This document shows, one piece after another, positions 11,137-23,758 of a DNA stretch of 64,000 nt. Each line of letters opens with the position of its first letter. The first letter of the stretch is position 1. Below the pieces are notes generated by a model. The model worked only from the letters and a program-made list of their open reading frames with translations. It was not told the origin of the DNA and ran no database searches. Source of the stretch: Dillenia suffruticosa (taxonomy: Eukaryota; Streptophyta; Magnoliopsida; Dilleniales; Dilleniaceae); the NCBI GenBank assembly GCA_033439265.1, contig JAVTVX010000026.1, forward strand, positions 451,501-515,500. The letters run 5' to 3'. The position numbers and the translations under genes were made by a program.

Positions 11137-14100
11137 ATGGATGAAGAGTATGACGTGATAGTGCTCGGAACTGGACTCAAGGAATGCATCCTCAGTGGTC
11201 TTCTCTCCGTCGATGGCCTTAAGGTCTCTTCTATCTCTCTTCAATCCCTTATTCATTAAAATCTGCTGTTGTTTTTTGTTTTTCGGCTTTTGGAATGATT
11301 TTGTTCCAGTTTGTTCCCGATCGTCTGGATCTGGATGATCAAAATCGCCTTATGTGTTAGGATTAGATCTTATGGGCGGAATGTTTGTTTCTGTCTGCAT
11401 GGTGAAAGTCAAGGGTTCTTTATTTCCTTTGCTGCCCATTTCTTTTCGCAATATTATCTTTGGAGATGAGTCATGGAATTTTAGTCGTGCTGAATTTCAA
11501 ACCAAGGCCACTCAAACGATTATCTTTGATTTTGGCCCCAGTTATGAATTTGGGTATTTGGAACTTTGACTAGCCTGTGATTGTGATGACTCCTCGGTTT
11601 CAGAAGTTTTAGTTCTTTGAGTTTCCTTGACCAACGGCTGAAGATAGTCCATTAATGTGCATTCCCATGTGAGAGAAAAGTAGGGGGTATTTCAGAGAGA
11701 ATCTATGGACTTGGTTTTTCTTGGATTGTGAATTTGCCTACTCAGATAGAAGTTGCTACCTTTTAGAGACTAGAGTCAACTCTTGTTTGCAGTTTTTATG
11801 GATTGTGTATTCTCGCCATTTAGTATTTTTCAAACCATTTGTCTTTTTATTTATCTTGAGTACATCTAGGCTTTACGCAAGTTGATACCATGCAATACAA
11901 ACATGGAGCATGTAAGATGAGTAGGATATTCTGGTCTTTTTTTTGGTTTTATTACCAAACAATAATGATAAAATGGTCCAAATCCTAATTGTTACTGTAA
12001 CTGGCAATTGCAAACTTGCACTACGAATCATATGCACTATTATCAACTCATATTTTTCTTACATGTGTCTCCTTAAATTGTAGAAATGCTTGGAAAATGT
12101 CATTTTAAGGGTTGCTTGTGCTAATATATATGCTTTCTGAAACTATTTTCACTGCTTCTGGTCATATTATTGTCATTTCATGCAGTTGACTTTAACCTTA
12201 TTTTGTTATCTGAATATTATTTTAAACCAGGTTCTGCACATGGATAGAAATGATTATTATGGAGGGGAGTCGACTTCACTCAATCTTATTCAGGTCTATT
12301 TCTGGAAAAGCCTTATGCATTTTATTAGAACTAACTATGTCAGTATAGTATTTTGGTCCCAACTTCGTGAGTGAAATATGTCTACAGCTGTGGAAGAGAT
12401 TTAGAGGTAGTGATAGGCCACCTGCAGAATTGGGCCCAAGTAGAGACTATAATGTGGACATGATCCCCAAGGTTTTACCCTTTTTCTTTTTTGTTCTGCG
12501 TCCCATTGTTGAAACTGGCTTTCTGATCTATTTGACTAACTTTTCTATTTTTCTTTTTCCATTTGGCTAGTTTATGATGGCAAATGGTACTCTAGTACGC
12601 GTTCTTATTCATACAGATGTGACAAAGTATTTATATTTTAAAGCAGTGGATGGCAGCTATGTCTTTAATAAAGGAAAGGTATAATTTATTTGTTGCATGT
12701 CCAATTTTGGCTATTATTTGATTTTTTGTTTTTAATTATTTATTTTTTAAACTCTGCCATGGCTGGTCCCAAGGTAAAGGAAGAGGATTGTATTAGGTAG
12801 CCAGCGAGCATAAAACTAAGGCAAAAATTTATGTGTGGATCCTTTACAATATTGTGCTTATGCTGGGTGTTTATATAAAATAGGGTACAATGACATAGAA
12901 GGATCCACGTAGCCGACCCTACTTAGTGTGGTCGTTGAGTGGGGTAAAGGCTTGGTGGTGGTGGTGGTGGTGGTTGTTGTTGTTGTTGTTGTAGTTATTT
13001 ATTTTTTACTATAGTTGCTTATTCACTTATCCTTGTGTAAAATATGATGCAATAGGTGAACAAGGTACCTGCAAACGATATGGAGGCTCTCAAATCACCA
13101 CTTATGGGCATATTTGAGAAGCGGCGCTGTCGGAAGTTTTTCATATATGTTCAAGATTATGATGAGAATGACCCCAAAACACACGAGGGAATGGACCTGA
13201 CAAGAGTGAAAACCCGAGATCTTATTGCGTATGCTCTTGATTATGACTATGATTATGTTCTGTTTATCGCTAATACCTTACTGTTATCTGAGCGAGAATC
13301 TTGTATACTCTAATTGGAAAGTAGTTCATGTGTTGATTAGAAATTATACAACTAGATGTAACTTGCATGAATCCGACTACAACCTCATCAAGATGGCCTT
13401 TTTGTTGCTGACTCTTCAAATGTCTCTAGCCAACTTGGGAGCATGTAGAGCTAAAGGCGTAGCAAAATACAATGGATTGATGAAGTCAAATATATGAGTA
13501 CCTCCATTGCAATTAAGGCTTATCACTGAACTGGTGGGGAGGAAACTATTGCTTAATGTTTTGGTGAACAAAATGTGTGAGCCTGAGATTTATAATTCTG
13601 GGCTTTTTATTTTTTTTTGAAGGGATCGAGTCTTCTTAGGATCCACGGTACTATCAAGCTTTAGCCTTGTCATGTTGGCAACTCTTCAAAATAACATGCT
13701 TTCATTTTGGATGTCAATTGTGCAAGGAGGTTGGTGGAGTTATTAAATTTCCCCTTTTCCAAAATGGAGACATCTTGCTTTAAGTTTTTGTTTGGGTTGA
13801 AAATGTTATCCTTCTACTATGTTATGCAATTTGTGACCTTTATTCTGAAGGATGTTAGTTTCTTCTGCTTCTTGCACCCTTGTTCTGAAATCATGCAACA
13901 TTTGGAGAGGGGAATCTAGAGTTATAGGGTTGGTGGTGATATACTTTTAGTTGGCCAAATTAGATTACATATTGATCTGGAGTTGACAAAAGCGAAAGTG
14001 GTATAAAATCAAAAGACTGTTTTAGTTAGTTAGTTAGTTATTATTATTTTTTAAAGAAAATATTAGAATTAGTGTCTATTAGTTCTATATCCAATTAGAT

Positions 14101-17100
14101 CCGTTGTCCATCCTTTAGGTTGTATAGGGTGCTGCCCTTTGGTGCCTTTCTTAATGCATTTCTCTCTTACAAATCTCATCTCTGCAGGGACTGGGCATTT
14201 CAACCATGAGCTACTAATTGTAGTCTAGTGTGAAATTCATCTTGCAAAAGTTTCCATTGTGCTTATTATGCTGTCTGTTTCAGGAAATATGGTCTTGATG
14301 ACAGCACTATTGACGTTATTGGTCATGCATTGGCCCTTCACAGAGATGACCGCTACCTAGACGAACCAGCTCTGGACACAGTGAAAAGAATGAAGGTTAG
14401 AAATGCTTCTTTTTCCTTCTTTTTGGTGTGCACATCGGATTTTTCTATGCTTTCTTGCAGATGTTGAAAGTTGTGGTTCCTTGGTTTTTGCTAGCTTTAT
14501 GCGGAATCTATTGCACGTTTTCAAGGAGGATCACCATATATATACCCATTGTATGGATTAGGCGAGCTACCTCAGGTTCATCATGATATATTTTCTTTCG
14601 CCTTTCCTGCTCATTTCTTATTGATATATTTATTGCTTTTGTTCCTTCGCTATGAGCTTTGTCAGCCCCGACTCCATCCTCTTATTCTTGGAATTCTTGG
14701 TTGATCGAAATATTCATTTTAGACATTGTTGAAATTGCTTTCATGCAGGCATTTGCGCGGCTTAGTGCTGTTTATGGTGGGACATACATGTTAAATAAAC
14801 CTGAATGCAAGGTACTCTTTTGTTAATTGCATAATCCATTCTCTTTAATCTGTTTTGTTTGTCGCATACCTTTTTTGTGCTTGTCACATACCTGAATCCT
14901 TCTATGAGGCTTGATGTGAAATTTGTAATACTTGAATAAGGTTGAATTTGATGAGGAAGGCAAAGTTATTGGTGTCACCTCAGAAGGGGAAACCGCTAGG
15001 TGCAAGAAAGTCGTCTGTGATCCTTCCTATCTAGCAAATAAGGTATTTGTCTTTATTAAACCCTCGCACTTGGAATTATATGGAAGAAATTTTGTACCTT
15101 CATGTGTACAGCTGTACAAGATTTTTAGATTCAGCTGTAATAGTTGTTCATTTATTGAAAAGGATAATTTATAGTTATGTAGCATAATGGCACTTCAATA
15201 AAAATTGAACTGGATAATTTATGTTTTAAGTATTTTGAGTTGGTTAAAGTGTCTGTGTACAATGAGCTCTGGATCTCTTAGAACTCTACATCTGTTTTAT
15301 AGTTAATGCTTAGCTAAATTTGTTACTGTTAAACAGGTTAGGAAGGTTGGTAGGGTTGCAAGGGCCATCTGCATTATGAGCCACCCCATTCCAAACACAA
15401 ATGATTCTCATTCCGTGCAGGTTATCCTGCCACAGAAGCAGTTGGGACGAAAATCTGACATGTGAGTTCTAGCTACATTTATTTAAAAAATTCATGCATG
15501 TTGCTACACGGGAGAAGGATACTTAATTATAAAAAACAGACTTCATTATAAGAACAGGTTATGTGATAAAATTTACATGGCGAGTCTATATGACCCACTT
15601 ATTAACAAGCTGTTACATTTTTCCTGAACTTGAAATTTGATATACATCCGGATTGAAACTATTGGAAATCTTGACTGTTGGTTATAAACTAGAAGTAATC
15701 CCTTGGATATAAAGTCTTTTAAGGGTCATTTCCATCATATAGGCTAAAATCGTGTTCGCAGCTTCCTTATGGGCTACAGCAGCATGAGTTTTGAATGAGT
15801 CCCTTAGAAGATATTGAAGAGGGACTGAAGAACTGTTTTAGTTTGATAATCTCTTGTTTTGAAGTATTTTTACTTAGTCTTTGTTTGTTTGTTTTCCTTG
15901 TCTTTCTTCTTCATTTTAAGGAAATTTGTCAATCCTCTTTTGATGAATTGCACGTTGTTCTCCTTTGAATTTAATCTTCCTTTTATACCCCCTCCCCCCC
16001 CCCCAAAAAAAAAGATCTTTAATGGTAATTGGTGTTATCTTTCATAATTTTGAATAGTTTATGAATGAAATATCTCCTCTTGTCTAACAGATGGGGCAAA
16101 TAGTAATCGCGTGGCATGTTCTTTTATTTCTCCAATATCTATGGGTTAAAATGATAGTGATGGAGCAACCATTGTGGTCTGTGATTTTATATAGTAATTA
16201 TTGTTTTCTGTCACATAAATATGGCTGTGCAGGTATCTCTTCTGTTGTTCTTATTCTCACAACATAGCTCCAAAGGGCAAATTCATTGCTTTTGTGTCCA
16301 CTGAAGCAGAGACTGATCAACCCGAGATTGAACTGAAGCCAGGAATTGACCTTCTAGGACCAGTTGATGAGATATTCTTTGATATCTATGACAGATTTGA
16401 GCCAGTTAATGAACCCTCTTTGGACAATTGCTTTATATCAACCGTAAGTTGCTTTACATGCTTTGTGAGTTCTTACATGGTTTTAGATGTCTCGGTTACT
16501 GAGTCCTTTTTATGCATCAACAGAGTTACGATGCTACAACTCACTTTGAATCAACTGTTATGGACGTGCTCAACATGTACACCATGATAACGGGGAAGGT
16601 AATTCTCTTTCTTTCTTTCATTCTATTTTTTTTTTCTTCTTCTACCCACCCTTAATGACATTTTGATGTGCAGGTATGTGAGCAACTAACTTGACATTAC
16701 TGATTTATTGACTTTTTATTTCTATCACGGTTTTAAATATGCGTGTTTTGAAGCCCATCAATGTTATCATTACTAAACCATTACTACCTTTCCTTTCTTG
16801 CTTGCTTTGTACGTAAGATTATTTTCTTCATTAGGGTGGAATCTCTGGGATAACACTAATTATAGATTTTATAACACCTTTTTGGTGGTTGTGAATTAAC
16901 CACTTGTATTGGATCTACAGTCTTGATCCAAATGGTCATCCTAGTGAGTCGAAAATCTTACTTGTGAAAAGATACCACTTTGGTGTCGCCTCCAGCCATT
17001 GTAAAGTAAAAAAAGAGGCCACTTTTTGTGGTTGATTGCCAAGATTCCTAATCATATTTTCATAGTGGGTAGCTGATTAACCAAGTTAATTATGGTTGCT

Positions 17101-18013
17101 GCAACTACTACTGGTCAGCAACAGTACTCATATATTGAGATACTCAGCATCGACTGGGTAGCCCACTTTTGGAACAAACTATGTTAAGGTCATGCTGTTA
17201 ATAATTGACTGTTAAGATATATAAGTTACCTTTTAACTTATAATAATTTATGCCTAAATTATTGGATGGTACTATTGAGTTCAATAAAAAAAATTAATTT
17301 ATGATTATTATTAATTTCATTGCCCCTTTCAAAGGTTTGAATCGTTGTTATGAGGCATGTACTACTTGATTATACGCTGAGAAGAGTGGTTCACTGCTTT
17401 GAATTTTCTTATGAACATATCTCATCTTTTGGAACACCACATGCTTGGTACTGTTATATTCTTTATGCCTGCTGTTAATGTTGGTAGATGGGTGCCTTGA
17501 TTGCTTTTGGCCTAAGTTCTAGCACTTAATAATGCTGGTTTTATTGTTGTTGTTGAGTACTTTGACCTCTCAATTCTTATTGGTTAGACACAAAAGAAGC
17601 CAGGTTTATTATATCGTGATTGTTACAGAGAAATGATGTCGTTTAACACTTTGCCTTCCCATTCCATAAGTGTGCAACTTTGGCAAATAGAGATGCTTAG
17701 GGCAGGTCTTAAATGTTAACAATCCTGTATGAGCTGAACACTGGTTATTGTGCCTCCTGATTAACAGCCATGCATAATAGCCTACCGGATTCAATTGTCG
17801 TAAGATCTTCATTTGATGGTAAAAGGAAAGATGAAATTTGGAGGATCAGAAGCATGACTATTCCAATTGACTGTTTCTGCATTAATTGCTGCACCAATCT
17901 TATTGATTAGCTTACCTGTCTTTTGATGGTCGTTGGATGGTAACAAGTGTCTTTGTGTGCAGGTGCTAGACCTGAGTGTGGATTTAAGTGCTGCCAGTGC
18001 GGCTGAAGATTGA
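11137..18013 (+). CDS. GDI: Rab GDP dissociation inhibitor (GDI)
   Basis: Thirteen coding exons: 11137-11223, 12231-12293, 12388-12471, 12571-12678, 13056-13228, 14284-14395, 14495-14575, 14749-14811, 14941-15042, 15337-15461, 16233-16443, 16524-16598, 17963-18013. They sum to 1335 nt, giving 444 aa, the normal family length. GDI extracts GDP-bound prenylated Rab GTPases from membranes and keeps them soluble in the cytosol. The N-terminus [20 protein letters not shown] carries the dinucleotide-fold-like glycine motif. Conserved blocks follow: [71 protein letters not shown] and [19 protein letters not shown]. The C-terminus ends ASAAED. The start has CC before ATGG, a good context. Introns 1, 5, 10 and 12 are long (about 0.8-1.4 kb), and intron 4 carries a SINE. 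All catalytic-core blocks are intact, so the gene looks functional. Confidence 0.96.
12736..13008 (+). mobile_element. SINE insertion in GDI intron 4
   Basis: The body is 12750-12994, flanked by a perfect 14-bp direct repeat TTATTTATTTTTTA at 12736-12749 and 12995-13008, which is a target-site duplication. The body ends in a GGT-repeat and then a TTG-repeat tail (about 12954-12992), the 3' end type of several plant SINE families. It contains GGATCCACGTAGCCGACC followed by CTTAGTG, a sequence seen in many plant genomes. The left part (GGCTGGTCCCAAGG, GTATTAGGTAGCCAGC) should hold the Pol III promoter, but I could not assign box A and B confidently. It is orientated with the gene and far enough from splice sites to be tolerated. 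Confidence 0.75.
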
Positions 18014-20240
18014 AAACTTATTTGATCTATGCATTTGATGTTCATTTTCATGCGATGCAATGCGTAAATTCCTCAGTGCCTGATATTGTATTTGCCTTGT
18101 AAAAGTGGAATTGGACATATATTTGTTTTGGTTTTCCATCATAGATGACACTGTATTTAATAAAAGTAATGTTCCCAAACGCTGCTAGAATCTGAGATGC
18201 AGAACCCGGGGATGCTTTTTGACTTGGCATGAGGACTTGAAAACATGACCATCTCCGCTTGAATAGAATTCCTGTAACTTGAGCGTTAAAAAAATCTGCC
18301 ATAAATCAATGTATCATTGGAATTTGGAATGTTATCAGCAATCACGGGCAAGGACCAAATAAGAGGTTGAGCTCAAGAGCTTGCTGCTTTGTGCTTCCAT
18401 GGTATTGCTTGTTCTTGGGACCTGACATTGGGAAAGAGATTGAGCCCCACACTGTTGTCTTAGGAACTACTGGGTAGGCAATGTGCATAAAGCAACATGC
18501 ACTTGATGCGCAAGGCAGAGGACCAAATGTTAGGACCTGGGATGTGTTCTTTATTGTAACATGCCAACACTGGGGCATGGCTGAACTATTCGAAACAGCG
18601 CCCTCACCTAATGTAGCTTCTGATGGGATGGAGGATTTTCCACTTGATTAAAGGTTACTCTTAGCGAAAATCCTCATAAAACGTCTAATGAACATACTTG
18701 AGTACACTAATTATTGGGACATCCTCAATTTGAGATTTTTCTTTTTGATTGTATAAGGATTTGAAACTGATATCATCAGATTAGGAGAAGAGATTTATAT
18801 CATTAGACTGTTTCTTTAAAGACAACGCGCCAAAAACTCATGGGAACCGATGTCCCCATGAAGTGCAGTTTCTTGTATGATGATTGGTGGAGAAATCACC
18901 ACTTGATCCCAGCAACACTTTTTCCCCCCTACTAGGGAGACAAGAACAACTATCTACTCAGAGCAGCTCAGAGCAGCCAAAGGAACGGTTGGAAGCCAAC
19001 CAAACCAAAAGTCACAGGCTGATTGAATTCATGCTCGCAGCTGATACTAATTCAATAAGAAGGCTTTTAGGTAAAGATGACCAGCCAAAACTACTCGAAG
19101 GTGTGTTCACAGCCAAAACGTCCCCATAGGCTCCGATTCTACAAACAGAAAGGCAACGAACAGTCTCTAAGAGGATAGTCTAGTGATACAAACCCCTCTC
19201 CCTAACTTAGTAATTCCAGTTTCAATCCTTATACAACCAAAAAACAAAAAGAAATGCAACGAGCACAAAACACCCACAAAAAACATGAACCTTCTATAGT
19301 GTAGAAGACAATGAAATTCCACCTAGAACCCTATCTAGGTAAAGAGTGGTTCAAACATGCGCTCTCATCTTCTTAGGAGGTTTGCCTATTCAATAGTGCT
19401 AACAACCTAAATAAACTTCTTTTACCTCCAATCAATGCCAAAGCCAATGTTAAAATCAGACACCTTTGTTACAACCAGTGAATACTCTACCTCATGACAT
19501 CTGAAACTAATGTTATTCCTATTGAAATCTGAGTTAGTAACTCGTTACAAACTTAGAAATGTGCCATACACATTAGAGCGAAAGGTTTAATAATCAAGAG
19601 AGAGAGAGTTTCTGGAACAACTAAAGATGAAATGCTTTTCTCTTAAAGTTTGATAAAGAAGAAAATCATTTTTCTCTCACTCCCTAAACATATACCAAGC
19701 CTTTTATACGTTCAAGAAGTTTTGAAACTCCAATTCTAAATAAACTAAGAGTTTTCTAAATTAAAGTTAAAACAACAGCACCATGTCAAAAACTTCCTAC
19801 TGGACTCCAAAAGGGTCCTCAAAACTAACCCTACGCCGAACTAACCTTTCCATCGAGCATCTCGAAAACTGAAGCACCATCTCTTCCCTCACAAGAAATT
19901 GGAACTCACAATAGCACAAGATCCATCACTCATGAGGTTGTACGGTTCGATACAGAGGGAACCAAAACTCCCAAAGCAAGACCTTTAATTTGCAGAGCCT
20001 TAATGAACTCTCACCAAACCCACATAGGCTTCCATCTGTTCGGAACAAAGTGTTAGGAACAATGAAACATAAAGCAAAGATTATAAAGTTTCCAAACTCG
20101 TTACAAAAAGTAGTAATTTTCGAAACCTAAGGAAATACATAAATCCCTCGTTTCAAAAGTCACTCCAGATTCTCTCAAAAACAATTACCCATCCGCTAGT
20201 ATCTTACTAGGGATCAACTAACAGTAAGCAACACATACGT
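18014..20240. other. GDI 3' UTR and downstream intergenic DNA
   Basis: The GDI 3' UTR probably ends within about 150-350 bases; AATAAAAG near 18158 is a candidate poly(A) signal. Beyond it I see no recognised gene. The open frames at 18342-18578 and 18884-19129 show no family motif and no splice-consistent neighbours. A diverged transposon could be hidden here, but nothing in it is recognisable by eye. Confidence 0.5.
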
Positions 20241-20242
20241 GA

Positions 20243-20244
<2 letters not shown>

Positions 20245-20328
<84 letters not shown>
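20245..20328. repeat. Compound (CT)n(TA)n microsatellite
   Basis: About 22 TC units followed directly by about 20 TA units. A second compound repeat of the same type lies 200 bases downstream at 20533-20594. Confidence 0.92.
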
Positions 20329-20331
<3 letters not shown>

Positions 20332-20528
20332 AATAGATTTCTCAAAAAAGGTTTTAACTCAAATGACATACCATGCATCCAAATCCCCCGATGAGGAAAC
20401 CCTAACATGTGAGATCCCGCTTTGTGAGACCACCTCGGAGTGAGATCCCCGTGATAAGCTATTGTAATTTTAACAAATCAAATTAGGACTTAAGCCCTAA
20501 GCTAATTTTACCTATTTTTCTTTATTTT

Positions 20529-20532
<4 letters not shown>

Positions 20533-20580
<48 letters not shown>

Positions 20581-20594
20581 ATATATATATATAT
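20533..20594. repeat. Second compound (CT)n(TA)n microsatellite
   Basis: About 23 CT units then about 7 TA units. It has the same arrangement as 20245-20328, which suggests a local duplication or two related element copies. Confidence 0.92.
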
Positions 20595-20639
20595 TTTCTA
20601 GGTATACCCTTAAACGCGGCTTTGGTGTGGTCTCCAAGC

Positions 20640-21780
20640 ACGTGACCACACTTCCCCCCACGTGACCTTTCTTTTTTTTTTTTTTGGCATACACATTTTT
20701 TCTTTTTTCTTTTTTTGTTTTTTGTACATTCAAGTCTGTGGCCATTCATCGTGTGACCAGCATGTGCGGGTACTGTCCACTGTCCACCGTCCTCTGTCCA
20801 CTGTTGAGTCGAGTGCTTTTTTTTTTTTTTTCCCCTTTTTCCTTTTTCTGATTTTTTTTTTCTTTTAGCTGATCTTTTTTGGTTGTTGGATTTTCACTGT
20901 TCAACTTGGTAACTTTTTTCTAGTTTTTTTTTTTCTTTTTTTCTTGGTTTTTTTTCCCCTTTTTCTTTTTCTGGTTTTTGATTTTTGATTTTTTCTCTTT
21001 TTTGGTCTTTCTTTGCTGTTTGCTCTTTGCTGTTCAACCGGATGCCTTTTCATTGGGGTTTTTTTTCCCTTTTTCTGGTTTTTTATTTTATTGATCATTC
21101 TTTATGATTTGGATAAAAAAGGACCTAAATTAAAAAAAAAAAATCTCAAAAACAAGTGAGGGCCAGCCGTGGGGCCCTCAAGCGGCCAGCCGCGTGAACA
21201 GTTTCTTTTTTTTTTTAAACATTTTTTTTTTTGGCCAGGAACTGCGGTCGTCCTTATTCAGTGTTCATCGCTCAATCGGGTGTCCTTTTTTTCTGGGTTT
21301 TTCCTTTTTATTTTTTGGTAAACCGGATGCCCTTTTTCTTGGGTTTTTTTTTCCTTGTTTTTCTGATCTTTTTTTGCTGTTCTGTTATCACTATTCAACT
21401 GGGTGCCATTTTTTGGGTTTTTTTTTTTTCCTTTTTCCCCTTTTTGTCTGTTTTTTTTTTTTTTTTTTTTTTTTTTTGTCTTTTTGGTCTTTTTTTATTA
21501 TTCATTTTTCACTGTTCAATTGGGTGTTTTTTTATTTTTCTTTTCTTTTTTCATTTTTTCTATTTTTTGACCCTTTTTTATGACTTGGATAAAAAAAAGA
21601 ACTGAATTAAAACAAAGGTTCCAAAAACAAGTGAAGGACTCGAATGAGTAGAAAAGATTAAAAATTTGAAAAATTAGAAAAAAGGGTTTTGTTGAAAAGA
21701 ATTCCTTCCTTGTTTTTTTACTTTAGCCAAATATTAATAGAAAAAATTAAAAAAAATCATGAAACTTCCAAGAGGCCAGC
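20640..21780 (+). repeat. T-rich modular repeat block
   Basis: Long T/C-rich tracts with recurring modules. A GTTCAAYYGGRTGCC-like module recurs near 21033, 21395, 21508 and, further on, 22385. The module TATGAYTTGGATAAAAAA, followed by GRACYTRAATTAAAA and AACAAGTGA, occurs at about 21104-21158 and 21580-21632. Short GC-rich GGCCAGCCG pieces sit near 21163, 21185 and 21776. The pattern looks like internal spacer DNA of a decayed LTR element, but no protein domain is visible. Open frames here are poly-Phe/Lys artefacts. Confidence 0.5.
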
Positions 21781-21840
21781 GGCATGCGCATGAGCGGCCA
21801 GCCGGGGGCGGGGGTGACCTTTTTTTTCTTTCTTTGCATA

Positions 21841-22326
21841 TGTTACGACTTACGAATCTCGTATCAGATTCTCAATAAGTTATAAAATAGTATTTAAGTT
21901 CATTAGACTCTCTCATCCAATAGATCGATCTTTTGGGCTGAGTTCTTCTATAAGGCTTGAGTTCATTATTTGGATTCGTGACAAATTAGTATTAAACCCT
22001 TCGGTCTAACATAGAAAAGGACTACCTAGAAAAGAACTATCTGAAAAAGGGCTATCTGGTACCAGAGTGAGAGCTGTCCAAAATGGAAAGAGAAAAAGGG
22101 CTACCCGCCAGAGTGAAAGCCGTGGACGTCCGGCTTTTTAAGGGTATGGTAATTTACGAATCCCACGTCCGGCTTCTCAAGGGGAGAGTAATGTTACGAA
22201 TTCCATATCGGATCCCCAATAAATCATAAAATAGTACTAAGTCCAATAGACTCTCTCACCAAACAGGTCGATCTTTTGGACTGAGTTCTCCTATTAATCT
22301 TGAGTCTATTATTTAGATCCATGACA
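21841..22326 (+). mobile_element. TRIM-type miniature LTR retroelement
   Basis: Two short direct repeats form LTRs, 21841-21983 and 22192-22326. Both begin TGTTACGA and end TGACA, and they share blocks such as TAGACTCTCTCA and GATCGATCTTTTGG or GTCGATCTTTTGG. The base pairs after LTR1 (ATTAGTATTAAA) resemble a worn primer-binding site of the TGGTATCAGAG type. AAGGGGAGAG just before LTR2 is a polypurine tract. Flanks GCATA (21836-21840) and ACATA (22327-22331) agree at 4 of 5 bases, fitting a target duplication. There are about 200 bases of internal non-coding DNA, which itself holds another partial copy of the LTR start (ACGAATCCCACGTCCGG). At 486 bp with no genes, it fits the TRIM class and must have been moved in trans. 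Confidence 0.75.
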
Positions 22327-23360
22327 ACATACTCTTCTTTTTTTCGCATCTAGGTCCTGTGGTCGTCCTTTACATGTTCATTGTTCAATCGGGTGCCTTC
22401 TCTTGAGTTTTTTTTTTTTTTTTTTTTCTTTTTTCTGGTTTTTCTTTTTTTTTTTTTTTTGGTTTTTTCTTTCTTTTTTTTTCTCTGATCAACCGCATTG
22501 TTCAGTCGGGTGTTCATCGTTCAGTCTGGTTTAATTTTTTTTTTCTTTGAAGCAGCATCCAACAATGGCATACCTTAATTTTATTGGATAACAGTAGGGC
22601 ACATATGCATGTATAAGTTTTTGACCATTTTGTTACACACATAGTTCTTTCTAATTTTAGGCTTTGTTGGGTCACCTTTTTTCCATGTTGATTTTGATAC
22701 AATGGCATGCTATGCAGTTGATTTCTGCAATCGACCAACGCAGGCAGTCCACTGACCATCCAATAGAGTTCAGTTTGAGGAGACCACATTCTCAACTCAG
22801 ATTCAAGATTAAACCTGGTACATTTTCATAACTTCTGCTTTCCTGGAACAGGATTGTGCTGATCTTTTTAGTGCATGTGCTGTTGATCCTCCATTGCTTG
22901 TGGCACCCAGACAATACATGTGTGATATATATCATCGCTGAGCCTGTATCTTGATTTCTTTGCACCACCTTTAAAACTATTGATCATATAGCATATATAC
23001 TGTACCTCACAATTATTAACTACAGGACATGATGAATCTGCAGGCACCTATATCTGTGTTTTTGCAGATTGTGGTATCTCTTCTTTATATTTCTATCACA
23101 CAACTGGGTACCTATCACCTGTGGCAGATCAAGTGGGCTTCATATTTGTCCATTAGATGAGAAGCCATTCTCCTTTACCATATTTATTGGAAGACAATGA
23201 AAGTACATGGCAGTGTTCTAAGGGTTTTTCTATAACAGGTGCCTTGAGAGCTATTGTCAAGGAGTGATATGATTTTATTTAATATATTTCAGATACAAAG
23301 GTTACGGTGTTGATTTTGATAAAAATAGCATTAAAAATTTCAAGTTTTTTTCCGATCAAA
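22327..23360. other. Intergenic DNA before the Copia element
   Basis: T-rich DNA to about 22545, then more mixed sequence. The + strand segment 22672-22820, preceded by a TTTTAG acceptor-like sequence, reads as an open stretch containing STDHPIEFSLRRPHSQLRFK. I do not recognise it and cannot support a gene. Confidence 0.4.
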
Positions 23361-23758
23361 TGTTGGCAACACAAGCGTGATTTTGGGTTAACCTACACTT
23401 ACAAGGAACAATGGATGGAATGAGAGAACTGAAGGAAGATTGAAAAAACTAAAATTACTTGAGAGACTTGGTTTTCAATTGAGAACCAAGTTGAGTTTAT
23501 ATAGGATTTAAGTCTAGATCCACATTTAATATAATGATTCAATGTTAAGAATACAACAACCACACAATCATTTGATCTTTTGGAGTTTCTAGACATGGTC
23601 CATGTATTTGATCTTGTCTCCTCGGTATTTGGTGTGATTATTGATCTTCTATGGCTCACCTTATTTCCACATTTTCATACTAGACTCTTGAAACTTCTCA
23701 ATAATTATGACTCCAATGAAGAATCATTTTATCTTTATATTAAGTTTATCTACTAACA
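23361..23758 (-). repeat. 3' LTR of the Copia element
   Basis: 398 bp with TG...CA ends, closely matching 34932-35332. It is followed on the + strand by the polypurine tract (minus strand AAGAGGGGG) and then by the C-terminal end of the RNase H frame. Confidence 0.95.

Noticed and set aside
13225-13497. Open frame running past GDI exon 5
   Set aside because: It reads into intron 5 in a frame other than GDI; the conserved protein needs the GT donor at 13229.
20662-21605. Long open frames rich in Phe or Lys/Arg
   Set aside because: They are translations of poly-T/poly-A tracts in both strands and have no domain, so they are low-complexity artefacts.
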